This document shows, one piece after another, positions 36,579 to 46,044 of a stretch of 64,000 nucleotides of DNA. This DNA comes from AWTP1-13 sp963814055. Lineage in GTDB: Bacteria > Pseudomonadota > Alphaproteobacteria > Rhizobiales > Hyphomicrobiaceae. Where the stretch lies: assembly GCA_963814055.1 (NCBI GenBank), contig CAWFBJ010000001.1, positions 248,001 to 312,000 of the forward strand, written 5' to 3'. The notes beneath the pieces are model-generated. The model ran no database searches, was not told where the DNA came from, and worked only from the letters and a program-made list of their open reading frames with translations. A program made the position numbers and the translations under genes. Position 1 is the stretch's first letter. Each line of letters starts with the position of its first letter.

Positions 36579-38136
36579 ATGCGTGCGTTAAATTGGCGGG
36601 CTGGAGTTTCGCTGCTCTTCGCTACGTCCCTGTTGCTCGCAGCGCCTGCCGCGCATGCGGACGAACTCCTGGTCATGCCTTATGCGTGCACGATAGTCGG
36701 CGGACGCCCGCTCCTCACACGTGCTCCCGAGCAGAGCTATCGGGTCATCGGCCGCCGCGAGCAGCGCACCCATACCGCATGTTCTCCGGCAAATCCGGAA
36801 ATGTGCAGGAATTGGACCGTTCACCGTTTCGACCTCGAGTGCGAAGGCGCGCGCGTGCCGTGGGTTTCGGTTGTTGCATCGGTTGCCGAAGAGACAACGC
36901 GGCGAGCGTGGATCGAGGATGGCCGGCTACTTCTCCGCATGCAGCCGTCCTGGAGCTTCCAGGCCGACGACCCGTGCGCGCGTCCTCGGGGCTTCGATGA
37001 CCGCTTCGGTTTCGGTCGCATGCGCCGCTACTGCGCCGACCGTCGCGCCATGGCCCCGCCGCCAATCGTGGAGATGCCGTTCGGTTTTGCACCCATGCTC
37101 GGCATTGACGGAATATTCGTCCAATCGTCGGGGCCAAGCACTGGCCCGGCAATGCCTTCGCCTCCACCGGTCGCAGCAACGCCACCGCCGCCGCCCAAGG
37201 TGGCACGCGCCGAACCGCCGCAACCGCAGAGAGCTGAGCCACCTCCGTTGCCTGCCGCACGGCCCGAGCCGCTGCCAGAGCGGGCCTCCAAAGACGCACC
37301 CACGCAAAGTGCGCCTCCGCCCAAGGTAACGGTGGCGCCCACACCTCAGGCAACACCGGCCGCTCCAGCCATAAAGTCACCGCCACACGTACCGCCGCCC
37401 GCCGCAGCGCCCGGCGAGCCCATGATCCCCAAGATCATCAATCGTCCAGACACGGCAAGCAGCGACGTCCCCGAACAAATGCGGCCCCCGACAGCGCCAA
37501 AGACGGAGGTGGCAGGGCCGGATGCATCAAAGGTAGCCATCAATCCACCTGCCAAAGAAGTCACCCCGCCGCCAGGCGCCCAAGAGCAATACCGAGCGCG
37601 ACAACACATCAATCACGGTCAACCTGCTCAGCGTGGTGAGCAGCCCGACGACCGGCATCGTTGCCTTCGCCGGGCTCGCGCTCGTGCTGCTCGGGGCTTT
37701 TGCACTGGCCCGGCGCCGGGAGCGCCTGGCCGGTACGCGCGCGCACGACATCGCTTCGGTCTCGCTCGATCGCGGGCGAGGTCAGCTTGTCCCGCACCGC
37801 GGCCCGCAGGGGCCCCGCCGTGCCCAGGCGGTTGCACCGTCGCCATTGCCTCCGCCGGCCCCAGCGCAGCGTCCAGCAGAGCAACGCTCACCACCTGCCT
37901 GGGTCGACAGAATTCCTCAGACGAAGGCAGAAGCTCTGCAGATGCTCGGCATGGGCGTCTCGCGCGACGCGACAGAAACAGCCATGAAGAAGATCGTGGA
38001 CGGCCTGCGGTTGAGTTGGCACCCCGATCTTGCCAAGGACGAGGCTGACCGCCAATTGCGCGAATACCGCCTCAAGCAAATCAACGCGGCCTGGGATCTC
38101 ATACAGGGCAAACGCCTCGAGCGCCTCGACAGCTGA
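36579..38136 (+). CDS. Membrane-anchored J-domain protein with exported N-terminal part (one frameshift as read)
   Basis: About 518 residues after repair. A signal peptide (LLFATSLLLAAPAAHA) opens a periplasmic region of about 170 residues with seven cysteines, then about 150 residues rich in Pro and Ala. A membrane helix (GIVAFAGLALVLLGAFALA) is at about residues 357-375. After a further linker comes a J domain with EALQMLGM and the key HPD at about 481-483 (LSWHPDLAKDE), which should face the cytoplasm and stimulate a DnaK-type Hsp70. One extra base at about 37583 separates the two frames; without it the reading is PPGAQSNTERDNTSITVNLL. The ATG at 36579 is preferred over 36522 because it starts the signal peptide. 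Confidence 0.72.
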
Positions 38137-38214
38137 CGCGAGAGGGTGCGTTTGCCTTCGCGATCACGGGCGAGGGAGCGAGCAAAAGTACGATCTCGGA
38201 ACTTGCGCGCGAAG

Positions 38215-38409
38215 TCAGGCCAGTTCGCGCAGAATGATGCGCGCAACAGCTATGGCCTTGAGCCCGTCGGCTGGGGAAGACTTCCGGCGCACGACACCAT
38301 CCGTTCCCGTATGCAACACCGTCACCACATCGTCCTTCAGGCTATAGGAGCCTTTATAGCTCCTGCCATCGCGCGTCACGGTCACTTGCCTTGGTATCGT
38401 GCTCGGCAT
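38215..38409 (-). CDS. Small conserved-looking cytoplasmic protein
   Basis: A 64-residue protein on the minus strand. It reads as a short beta-strand core (QVTVTRDGRSYKGSYSLK, then VVTVLHTGTDG) followed by a helix ending AVARIILRELA. This pattern of a small strand domain plus a C-terminal LLREL-type helix is one I associate with short Rhizobiales proteins. It sits alone between the J-domain gene and hemA, convergent with the former. Function unknown. Confidence 0.5.
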   Translation of the reverse strand: MPSTIPRQVTVTRDGRSYKGSYSLKDDVVTVLHTGTDGVVRRKSSPADGLKAIAVARIILRELA

Positions 38410-38460
38410 CGGGTTCCCGACTGCATACTGGCCTTCAGCCTGGGACCTTGAGGTCGCGTG

Positions 38461-38483
38461 CGCGGTCGCGCAAGCCGACCGCG
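38461..38483 (-). terminator. Hairpin directly after hemA
   Basis: CGCGGTCG and CGACCGCG form a perfect 8-base-pair stem with a seven-base loop, immediately beyond the hemA stop codon. No T-run follows on the minus strand, so termination is only possible. Confidence 0.4.
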
Positions 38484-39713
38484 CTACTCGGCCGCTTCGG
38501 CATGACTTTCAAGCGAGAGCCCGAACTCGGTCCATAGCGTCAGCAACGATTGCACGAGCCGATCCATGTCAGCGTCGGAATGTTGAGGCTGGGGCGTGAT
38601 ACGCAACCGTTCCGCGCCGCGTGGCACGGTTGGATAGTTGATCGGCTGGACGTAGATGGCGAAGCGCTCCAGCAGCGCGTCCGTGATGCGCTTGGTCAAC
38701 ACCGGATCGCCGACCAGCAGCGGCACGATGTGGCTGGGATTGTCCATCACTGGCAGACCAGCCGCCTTCAATTTCCCCTTCAGAGCGCGCGCGCGCTCCT
38801 GATGCCGCTCACGCTCTGCACCGCTGGTCTTGAGGTGCTTGATGCTGACGACAGCACCGGCTGCGATCGCCGGCGCCAGTGACGTGGTGAAGATGAAGCC
38901 TGGTGCGTAGGAGCGGATCGCGTCACACAAATCGCGCGTGCCGGCGATATAGCCGCCCATGATACCGAAGCCCTTTGCGAGCGTGCCGTTGATAATATCT
39001 ACGCGATGCATCACGCCATCGCGCTCGGCAATACCGCCACCACGCGGCCCATAAAGACCGACGGCGTGCACCTCATCGAGATAGGTGAGCGCGCCGTATT
39101 TCTGCGCCAGATCACAGATCGCGCCAATCGGCGCCATCAGCCCATCCATGGAGTAGACGGACTCAAACGCGATCACCTTGGGCCTGGCCCGGTCGACCTG
39201 CTTCAGCTTGGCTTCGAGATCAGCCAGATCGTTGTTGCGCCAGATCACCTTTTCGCCTCCGCCATTGCGGATGCCGGCGATCATGGAGGCGTGGTTCTTC
39301 GCATCAGAGAAAATGATCAGCCCGGGGAGAAGCCTGCGCAACGTCGCCAGCGTGGTGTCGTTGGCGACGTAGGCCGAGGTAAACAGCAGCGCCGTCTCCT
39401 TGCCGTGCAGGTCCGCAAGCTCCGCCTCGAGCTCCACGTGATAGTGCGTGGTACCTGAAATGTTGCGCGTGCCCCCAGATCCTGCACCGGCTTCATCGAG
39501 CGCCTCGTGCATTGCTGCAAGCACAGCGGGATGCTGCCCCATGCCAAGGTAGTCGTTGGAGCACCAGACGGTGATGGGTTTCGTGGCACCGTTGGCGTAG
39601 TGCCGGGCGGCTGGGAAACGGCCGCGATCACGCCTGATGTCGGCGAATACCCGGTAGCGACCTTCGTCCTTGAGGGCCTTCAAAGCCTCGGCAAAGGCCT
39701 GTGTGTAATCCAT
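38484..39713 (-). CDS. hemA: 5-Aminolevulinate synthase
   Basis: A 409-residue pyridoxal-phosphate enzyme that condenses glycine and succinyl-CoA to 5-aminolevulinate, the first step of haem and siroheme synthesis in alphaproteobacteria. The substrate region VWCSNDYLGMGQHP is near residue 50, GSGGTRNISGTTHYHVELE near 78, YLDEVHAVGLYG near 193 and the cofactor lysine is in NGTLAKGFG near 244. Length and motifs are normal. It also supplies tetrapyrrole precursor for the siroheme of NirA, though it is far from that operon. Confidence 0.95.
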   Translation of the reverse strand: MDYTQAFAEALKALKDEGRYRVFADIRRDRGRFPAARHYANGATKPITVWCSNDYLGMGQHPAVLAAMHEALDEAGAGSGGTRNISGTTHYHVELEAELADLHGKETALLFTSAYVANDTTLATLRRLLPGLIIFSDAKNHASMIAGIRNGGGEKVIWRNNDLADLEAKLKQVDRARPKVIAFESVYSMDGLMAPIGAICDLAQKYGALTYLDEVHAVGLYGPRGGGIAERDGVMHRVDIINGTLAKGFGIMGGYIAGTRDLCDAIRSYAPGFIFTTSLAPAIAAGAVVSIKHLKTSGAERERHQERARALKGKLKAAGLPVMDNPSHIVPLLVGDPVLTKRITDALLERFAIYVQPINYPTVPRGAERLRITPQPQHSDADMDRLVQSLLTLWTEFGLSLESHAEAAE

Positions 39714-39903
39714 TACCCACCTCGCGCTGCCCCTGCGCCAATACGAAAACCGCAGGATGGCCGGTTCATACCCAGCTCATGCTTAGAGGCATTCTAGACG
39801 AGGCCGCGAGGACGGGAAGCCCCCTGCTTTGTCGCATGGGGCGAGGCGCCACCGTCCGTAGTAAAAATTGCGAAATGCCCGTTGGAGCTGGGGGAGCGCC
39901 TGT

Positions 39904-41169
39904 TCAATACGCCGCCGCCTGCGCTCCGACGCCATCCTTCTGGTAGATATCCCGGCGGAAATGAACTTCTCCGTCTTGCGTCGCCCAGGCGGTAATGTAG
40001 GCGAAATACAGTGTGATCGGGCGGCTCAGCGTCACGTCGCGTCGCTGGCCGTTTTCCCTGATCTGCAGCACATGCTCGGGGCGCCAGCCCTGATCGGCGA
40101 CCACCCAGGCGGCGAGATTCTCGATGCCGTGGATGCGCACGCAGCCCGAACTGGCGGCGCGGAAATTACGTCCGAACAGAGATTGTCCCGGCGTATCGTG
40201 CATGTAGACGGAGTGCGCATTGTGGAAGTTCATCTTGACGAAACCGAGTGGGTTCTCGGGACCGGGTTGTTGCCGGTAGGTCAGGCCTTTGGCTCCGCCT
40301 CCGCTCCAGTTGACCTTGGTCGGGTCGAGCTTGCGCCCATCGCCGCCGTAGGCGTCGATCTTCATTTTGACGAGCACGCTCTCCCCACGCTTGGCCATGT
40401 CCTGCCCTTTGGGGATCAGATCCTTCTCAATCACCGTCGGCGGCAGTGTCCACACCGCATTGAAGTTTAGTTCATGGATGGCCGACTTGAGGATGGGCGT
40501 CGGCCGGTCGATCTTGCCGACGACGCCCGCGTGGCGTGCCACCACGACGTTGTTCTCCACCGCTTCCACCTGTGCGGCCGGAATGTTCACGAGAATGTAC
40601 TTGCCGGGCGTCTTGGCGTACTCGCGCAGACGCTCAAAATTCGTCTTGAGCTGCTTGAGCCGCGCCTCGGCCGGCACGTTCATCGCGGCAATCGTGATCT
40701 TGTCGGCAATGCCGGTAGGGGCCAGTCCATTGGCAGCCTGAAAGCGCCTCACCGCCTTCTCAACGGAATAGTCGTAGCTTTCCGAAGAGCCACCATCCTT
40801 CAGTTCGCCCGACATCGTGAGCCGCTCGCGTAGAATGGCGACCGACGCATGACTTACACCCGGCTGCAGCTTCATGTCGGGCAAGGTGCGCCAGCCGCCT
40901 TTGGCGACAATCGCCGTGTAACGGATGATGGCTGCCTTCATGGGAATGACGTTGCTCGGGCTCAGCGTCGCGAAGCCCTTTTCGGGATTGGCCTCCCATT
41001 CCTTGATCAGCTCGCGATCGGAAAGGTCATTGCTTGCATACGCCCTCGACCCGACAACGGCATTCATCCAGTTCTTGTCGGAACCCTGGGCCTCAGCCTG
41101 AGGTGCCCACAGCAGGGCTGCGGCCGCAACAGCCGCCACCGAATTCGCTCCGCGCCCCCAGTGCCTCAT
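39904..41169 (-). CDS. L,D-transpeptidase with peptidoglycan-binding domain
   Basis: About 421 residues, exported by a signal peptide (VAAVAAAALLWAPQAEA). The central peptidoglycan-binding repeat is SVEKAVRRFQAANGLAPTG, followed by the YkuD catalytic domain with histidine in YMHDTPGQ and the active-site cysteine in SSGCVRIHG. It belongs to the YcbB-like group, which makes 3-3 cross-links or attaches proteins to the wall. I chose ATG 41169; the upstream start at 41262 is a TTG with no signal-like sequence. It lies downstream of an ABC exporter on the same strand. Confidence 0.87.
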   Translation of the reverse strand: MRHWGRGANSVAAVAAAALLWAPQAEAQGSDKNWMNAVVGSRAYASNDLSDRELIKEWEANPEKGFATLSPSNVIPMKAAIIRYTAIVAKGGWRTLPDMKLQPGVSHASVAILRERLTMSGELKDGGSSESYDYSVEKAVRRFQAANGLAPTGIADKITIAAMNVPAEARLKQLKTNFERLREYAKTPGKYILVNIPAAQVEAVENNVVVARHAGVVGKIDRPTPILKSAIHELNFNAVWTLPPTVIEKDLIPKGQDMAKRGESVLVKMKIDAYGGDGRKLDPTKVNWSGGGAKGLTYRQQPGPENPLGFVKMNFHNAHSVYMHDTPGQSLFGRNFRAASSGCVRIHGIENLAAWVVADQGWRPEHVLQIRENGQRRDVTLSRPITLYFAYITAWATQDGEVHFRRDIYQKDGVGAQAAAY

Positions 41170-41307
41170 CCTGCCCGTCCGATCCGTCAATTCGCCCGCA
41201 AGAATTGGCCGCAACCTGAGGTAATTGCTGCCCGGTGAGAAGCCAAAACGGAATGTCGTCAAGCTCTTGCTTGTGAATGTGGTGCAAAGCGGACACGACT
41301 GCTGCGT

Positions 41308-43101
41308 TTACTGGGCCGCATCCAAAGCAAACTGCAGATCCGCCAAGCGTGCATACAGGCCGCCCTGGCGCAAAAGCTCCTGGTGGGTGCCTTCCTCGAC
41401 GATCTGCCCGTTGTCCAGGACCAGGATCCGGCTGGCACGTTGCACAGTCGCCAAGCGATGCGCGATCACGAGCGTCGTGCAATTCTGCATGATCCGCCCC
41501 AGCGCGCGTTGGACGGCAGCCTCGCTTTCGGCATCGAGCGCACTGGTGGCCTCGTCGAGGAGCAGGATAGGCGCATCCCGGAGTACCGCGCGCGCAAGCG
41601 CGATGCGCTGGCGCTGTCCGCCCGACAACATCACCCCGCGCTCGCCGAGCCTAGTTGCATAGCCCTGCGGGAGTGCTGCAATGAACGAGTCGGCCTGCGC
41701 AGCGGAGGCTGCTTGTTGCACGTCCGCGTCGCTGGCTTCGGACCGGCCGTAGCGGATGTTCTCCAGGATCGTGTCGTCGAACAGCGCGACCTCCTGCGGC
41801 ACCAGCGCGATGCGCGATCGAAGCGCCTGCGGATCGACATCTGCAACCGAAAGGCCGTCGATGGCTACGCTGCCCAGTTGAGGATCGTAGAAACGCAGGA
41901 TCAGATTGAAGATCGTGCTCTTGCCGGCGCCCGAAGGACCCACCAGCGCCACCGTCTCCCCTCGCGCCACCGCGAAGCTCACGCCGTTGAGCGCCGACAC
42001 TCCGGGCCTGGCGGGATAGGAAAAATGCACACCGTTGAACGCTACGGTCCCCAAAGCCGGCGACGGAAACACTTTGGGTGCCGCCGGGGCAAGGATCTGA
42101 GGCCGGGCCGCCAATAGTTCCAGGAGGCGTTCGGTGGCGCCGGCGGCCTGGGCGAGTTCGCCCCATACCTCGGCCAACTCGGCCATGGCGCCTGCCGCAA
42201 ACAGCGCATAGAGGATGAACTGGCCGAGCCGCCCTCCGGTCATCTCGCCGCTGATGACGAGGCGCGAGCCGAACCACAACACGCCGACCACGCTCGCCAC
42301 GACGAGAAATATGGCAATGGCCGTCAGGCCGGCGCGGGCCAGCAGTCTGTCGCGGGCGGCAGCAAACGCGCGTTCAACGGCCGCCGCAAAGCGACCCGAT
42401 ACAGTCGCCTCCTGGCCGAAGGCGGCCATGGCCCGCACTGCGCCCAGATTGTCGGCGGCGTAGGCTGATGCGTCGGCGAGACGGTCCTGGGCTGCCCGCG
42501 ACAGCCGCTGCACCGCCCGCCCGTAAGCGATCAGCGGAAACACGATCGCGGGAATTGCCGCCAGCGCGAGCGCCGAAAGCGTCGGGCTGGTCACGAACAT
42601 CATGACAAGCGCACCGGCCAGCATGATGAGGTTGCGCAACGCCTGGCTCAACGCGGAGCCGGCCGCACCCTTGATCTGCGTAGTATCGGCGGTGAGGCGG
42701 CTCATCACTTCGCCCGAGTGCGTCGTCTCGTAGAACGCCGGCCCCAGCGCAGCCAGATGGCGGAACACGTGCGCGCGCAAGTCCGCCACCACCCGCTCGC
42801 CCAGCCAGTTCACTGCATACATGCGTCCCGCGCTCGCCACCGCCAGCACCAGGCCAATGGCAATCAGCATCGCAAAATACTTGTCGATGAAGACGCCGTC
42901 GGTGCCCGAGAAGCCGTGATCGATCATGCGGCGCACGGCGACCGGCACCGTCAGCATGACGGCAGCCGAAACGACGAGCGCGACCAGCGCCGCCAGCACC
43001 ATGCCAGGATGCCGCCAGATATAGGGCCAGAGCGCCATCAACGGCCGCAACTGGCGCCGGTTGGGGGCACGCGTTTCGCTATTGGTGTCGGAAGCGGACA
43101 A
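41308..43101 (-). CDS. MsbA-type ABC exporter, fused membrane and ATPase domains
   Basis: A 597-residue half-transporter that works as a dimer. The membrane domain with six helices covers residues 30-320. The ATPase follows, with Walker A GPSGAGKSTIFN near 390, the signature MLSGGQRQRIALARAVL near 488 and Walker B ILLLDEATSALD. It starts RPLMALWPYIWRHPGMVLAAL, common in Rhizobiales lipid or polymer exporters. The substrate is unknown; MsbA-like lipid A flippase or a drug exporter are both possible. It is divergent from the SDR gene at 43288. Confidence 0.88.
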   Translation of the reverse strand: MSASDTNSETRAPNRRQLRPLMALWPYIWRHPGMVLAALVALVVSAAVMLTVPVAVRRMIDHGFSGTDGVFIDKYFAMLIAIGLVLAVASAGRMYAVNWLGERVVADLRAHVFRHLAALGPAFYETTHSGEVMSRLTADTTQIKGAAGSALSQALRNLIMLAGALVMMFVTSPTLSALALAAIPAIVFPLIAYGRAVQRLSRAAQDRLADASAYAADNLGAVRAMAAFGQEATVSGRFAAAVERAFAAARDRLLARAGLTAIAIFLVVASVVGVLWFGSRLVISGEMTGGRLGQFILYALFAAGAMAELAEVWGELAQAAGATERLLELLAARPQILAPAAPKVFPSPALGTVAFNGVHFSYPARPGVSALNGVSFAVARGETVALVGPSGAGKSTIFNLILRFYDPQLGSVAIDGLSVADVDPQALRSRIALVPQEVALFDDTILENIRYGRSEASDADVQQAASAAQADSFIAALPQGYATRLGERGVMLSGGQRQRIALARAVLRDAPILLLDEATSALDAESEAAVQRALGRIMQNCTTLVIAHRLATVQRASRILVLDNGQIVEEGTHQELLRQGGLYARLADLQFALDAAQ

Positions 43102-43287
43102 GCGAGCCCCTTCGGGTGCCTACGGAGTGGGCACAGTGCCGACGCCGGGACGTTCCGGCAAGCGCGCTCTTGCCGCGCCGCGGAAGCCTGGGACACGCCA
43201 ATGTACAGCGCCCTTCAAATTGCTGCTGCCGAAGCGCTAATATGCCCGGCATAACCCGGCACAACAAAGGCACAGAGGAAGCGCACC

Positions 43288-44121
43288 ATGGGCATGCTCG
43301 ACGGGAAGGTCGCGATAATTACAGGGGCCACCAGCGGCATTGGCGCACGCACAGCCGAGCTGTTCGTTGAGGAGGGTGCCAAGGTCGTATTCACGGGCCG
43401 CCGCAAGGCGGAAGGCGAAGCACTGGCAAAGAAGATCGGCAGCAATGGCCGCTTCCTGCAGGCCGACGCCACGCTCGAGGACGACTGGAAGCGCGTGATC
43501 GGGGAGACGACCAAGACCTTTGGCAAGCTCGACGTTGTCTTCAACAATGCCGGCGGCCCTGCACCTACGGGCAGCATCGCCTCGGTTCCGGTCGAGGGCT
43601 TCGACCAGGCAATGGCGCTGCTGGTTCGCTCAGTCATGCTCGGCATGAAGCACGCCGCGCCCATCATGATGAAGCAACGTTCCGGCAGCATCATCAACAA
43701 CGGCTCAATCGCCGCGCATCTCGCCGGCTATTCGACGTCCATGATCTACGGGGCGGCCAAGGCGGCGGTGAACCATCTCACCCGCTGCGTGGCGATGGAG
43801 CTCGGAGAACACAACGTGCGCGTCAATTCCGTGTCGCCAGGCGCCATCGCCACCGGCATCCTGGCCAAGGCGCTCGGTGCAGAAACCACCAAGGCGGAGC
43901 AACTCACCGGCAAGATCGAAGACATCTACGCCAAGGCGCAGCCGATTCCGCGTGCCGGCATCACAGATGATATCGCCCAGTGCGTGATCTGGCTCGCGTC
44001 CGATCGCGCGAGTTTCGTCAACGGCGCCGACATCGTGGTGGACGGCGGCGTGATCGGCGGACGCAACTACAGCCAGCACCAGGAGGGTCTCAAGCAGGTG
44101 AAGGCCGTTCTTGGAATCTGA
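43288..44121 (+). CDS. Short-chain dehydrogenase/reductase
   Basis: A 277-residue classical SDR. The nucleotide site IITGATSGIGARTAELF is near residue 9, NNAGG near 87, and the catalytic tetrad is read in NGSIAAHLAGYSTSMIYGAAKAA, with Tyr and Lys spaced as YxxxK. Arginine residues in FTGRRKAEGE after beta-strand 2 suggest NADP(H) preference. It begins a plus-strand group with a Nudix hydrolase, a second SDR and a nuclease. Its stop overlaps the Nudix start as TGATG. The substrate is unknown. Confidence 0.88.
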   Translation: MGMLDGKVAIITGATSGIGARTAELFVEEGAKVVFTGRRKAEGEALAKKIGSNGRFLQADATLEDDWKRVIGETTKTFGKLDVVFNNAGGPAPTGSIASVPVEGFDQAMALLVRSVMLGMKHAAPIMMKQRSGSIINNGSIAAHLAGYSTSMIYGAAKAAVNHLTRCVAMELGEHNVRVNSVSPGAIATGILAKALGAETTKAEQLTGKIEDIYAKAQPIPRAGITDDIAQCVIWLASDRASFVNGADIVVDGGVIGGRNYSQHQEGLKQVKAVLGI

Positions 44122-44534
44122 TGCCGCGTGCCAAGACTCCCGCGCTCGCGGCCGACTGCGTCGTCGTCGATGCCAAGCGCCGCGTCCTGCTGGTGCGACG
44201 CAAATACCCGCCTTTCAAAGGCCAGTATGCGCTGCCCGGCGGCTTCGTGGAGATCGGCGAAACGGTAGAGGATGCCTGCCGGCGGGAACTGCTGGAAGAG
44301 ACGGGGGTCAAGGCCGGCAAGTTGCAATTGCTTGGCGTCTATTCCGATCCCGATCGCGATCCCAGAGGCCATACCTGCACTGTCACATTCCTTACCCGCG
44401 TGCGGAGCGCTGTTGCGAAGGCCGGTGACGATGCCGCCGCTGCCGAGTGGATCGACGACTGGTCCGGCATCGATCTCGCCTTCGATCATGCCAAGGCCCT
44501 GGCGGACGCCAAGCGGACACTGCGCGAGAAATGA
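44121..44534 (+). CDS. Nudix hydrolase (ADP-ribose pyrophosphatase-like)
   Basis: A 137-residue Nudix protein. The Nudix box starts at GGFVEIGETVEDACRREL and continues LEETGV, near residues 38-60, fitting the G-x5-E-x7-REUxEExGU pattern. The preceding VVVDAKRRVLLVRRKYPPFK is typical of ADP-ribose and dinucleotide hydrolases. Coupled to the SDR before it by a one-base overlap, so it probably removes a nucleotide by-product or cleans a damaged nucleotide. The exact substrate is unknown. Confidence 0.88.
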   Translation: MPRAKTPALAADCVVVDAKRRVLLVRRKYPPFKGQYALPGGFVEIGETVEDACRRELLEETGVKAGKLQLLGVYSDPDRDPRGHTCTVTFLTRVRSAVAKAGDDAAAAEWIDDWSGIDLAFDHAKALADAKRTLREK

Positions 44535-44552
44535 GCATCGGGGAACAACGTC

Positions 44553-45348
44553 ATGGCTGACTTCGACGGCAAAGTGATCCTGGTCACGGGCTCGGCAACG
44601 GGCCTCGGGGCCGCCATCGCCATCGGCGCGGCCAAGCGCGGCGCCAAGGCGGTGATCCTCAACTGCACCAAAAGTCTCAAGGAAGCGCGAGGCCACGGCG
44701 GACGCCGTGCGCGCGGCCGGCGCCGAAGCCGAAATCGCCCAGGGCGATGTGGCCGAGGACGCCGATTGCCGCAAGATCGCCGCCGTCGCCGCGCGCTACG
44801 GACGGATCGATGCTCTGGCCAACAACGCCGGCATCACCAAGCAGGCGCAAAACCACGCCGACCTCGATGCGTTGTCAAAAGAAGACTTCCTGCACCTTTA
44901 TTCAGTCAATACGGTCGGCCCGTTCCAGATGGTCCGCGCCTGCCGCAGCCTGCTCGAGGCCGCTGAACGCCCAAGCGTGCTGATGACTTCGTCCATCGCG
45001 GCCGTCACCGGCATCGGCTCGTCGGTGGCCTACGCGGCTTCGAAGGGTGCGCTCAACACCATGACGCTGTCGCTGGCCCGTGCATTGGCGCCAAAAATCC
45101 GCGTCAACGCCATCTGTCCCGGCTTCATCGACACGCGCTGGTTCTCGGATGCATTCAGCGAGGAGACCACCCAGCGCATCCGCGACAACATCACCAAGAA
45201 CACGCCGCTCAAGGCTGCCTCGAAACCTGAGGACATCGCCAACTCCGCGCTGTTCCTGATGTCAGACGCCGCCCGCCACATCACCGGCGAGACGCTGATG
45301 ATTGACGCCGGCTTGCATCTCGGCTTTGCGCCGATGACACGGAGATAA
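44553..45348 (+). CDS. Short-chain dehydrogenase/reductase (one frameshift as read)
   Basis: A classical SDR of about 264 residues after repair. The first frame has VILVTGSATGLGAAIAIGAA; the second has LANNAGITK, the serine of TSSIAAVTG, and the Tyr-Lys pair in VAYAASKGALNTMTLSLARA, followed by NAICPGFIDTRWF. One extra base at about 44687 separates them: removal changes KEARGHGG into KEAEATADAVRAAGAE. It has GGGG-type spacing from the Nudix gene and the same orientation. It is not a close copy of the first SDR. Confidence 0.83.
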
Positions 45349-45433
45349 ACTCCTAACCATGAGGGCGCGCGCAGGGCCGCCCCGGCCGCAAAAATCGTAT
45401 CCTTCCAAAAGTGAGGGTCGAACGCAGGCGGCA

Positions 45434-45994
45434 ATGGCAAATTGGAGACGAAGAAGTAACCGCCGAAGAAACGGGCGGCTGGTCGACCGGCGTGCCCAGG
45501 TTGTGGTGCTAGTCATTGTCGGCCTGCTCGCAGTCTTCGCCTATTTCAAGGCTCGGGATCGCAAGCTCCCGCCGGTCATCGCAGGCTCTGCCACCGTGAT
45601 CGACGGCGACACCATCAGCATCGGCGGCACGCGCATTCGCCTGCAGGGAACCGATGCGCCGGAGTGGAAACAAACGTGCGACGACGCAAAGGGTGCGTCA
45701 TGGCCCTGCGGAACGAAAGCGGCGCGCGAGCTGGGGGCCCTGATCAAGGGTGTTACCTTGACGTGCAAGACGAGCGATTTCGATCAGTGCGACCGCGTGC
45801 TTGCCGAGTGCTCCATGCCGGACGGCGCGAACGTGAATGTCTGGCTCGTGCGACAGGGGTGGGCGGTGGCCTTCGGCAGTTCCAGGCTCTACACGTCCGC
45901 GGAAGCCGAGGCCAAAGCTGCCAAGCGCGGACTATGGCAAGGAACCTTTACGCGACCTTCGGACTGGCGTGAGCGCGAACGCCAGCCACAATAG
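45434..45994 (+). CDS. Membrane-anchored thermonuclease-family protein
   Basis: About 186 residues. A basic N-terminus and a membrane helix (VVVLVIVGLLAVFAYF) are followed by a staphylococcal-nuclease-like domain: VIDGDTISIGGTRIRLQGTDAPE near residue 57 and the strand VWLVRQGWAVAFG near 137. Four cysteines lie in the domain (TCDDAKGASWPCG, LTCK and ECS), which is common in Rhizobiales versions. The start could also be ATG 45359. It would cut DNA or RNA outside the cytoplasm or act as a binding fold; calcium-ligand positions were not verified. Confidence 0.72.
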   Translation: MANWRRRSNRRRNGRLVDRRAQVVVLVIVGLLAVFAYFKARDRKLPPVIAGSATVIDGDTISIGGTRIRLQGTDAPEWKQTCDDAKGASWPCGTKAARELGALIKGVTLTCKTSDFDQCDRVLAECSMPDGANVNVWLVRQGWAVAFGSSRLYTSAEAEAKAAKRGLWQGTFTRPSDWRERERQPQ

Positions 45995-46044
45995 CATTCA
46001 CCCCGCCGCATTGAAGGCGACGTCTCCGATAGCCCCCGCGGCGC

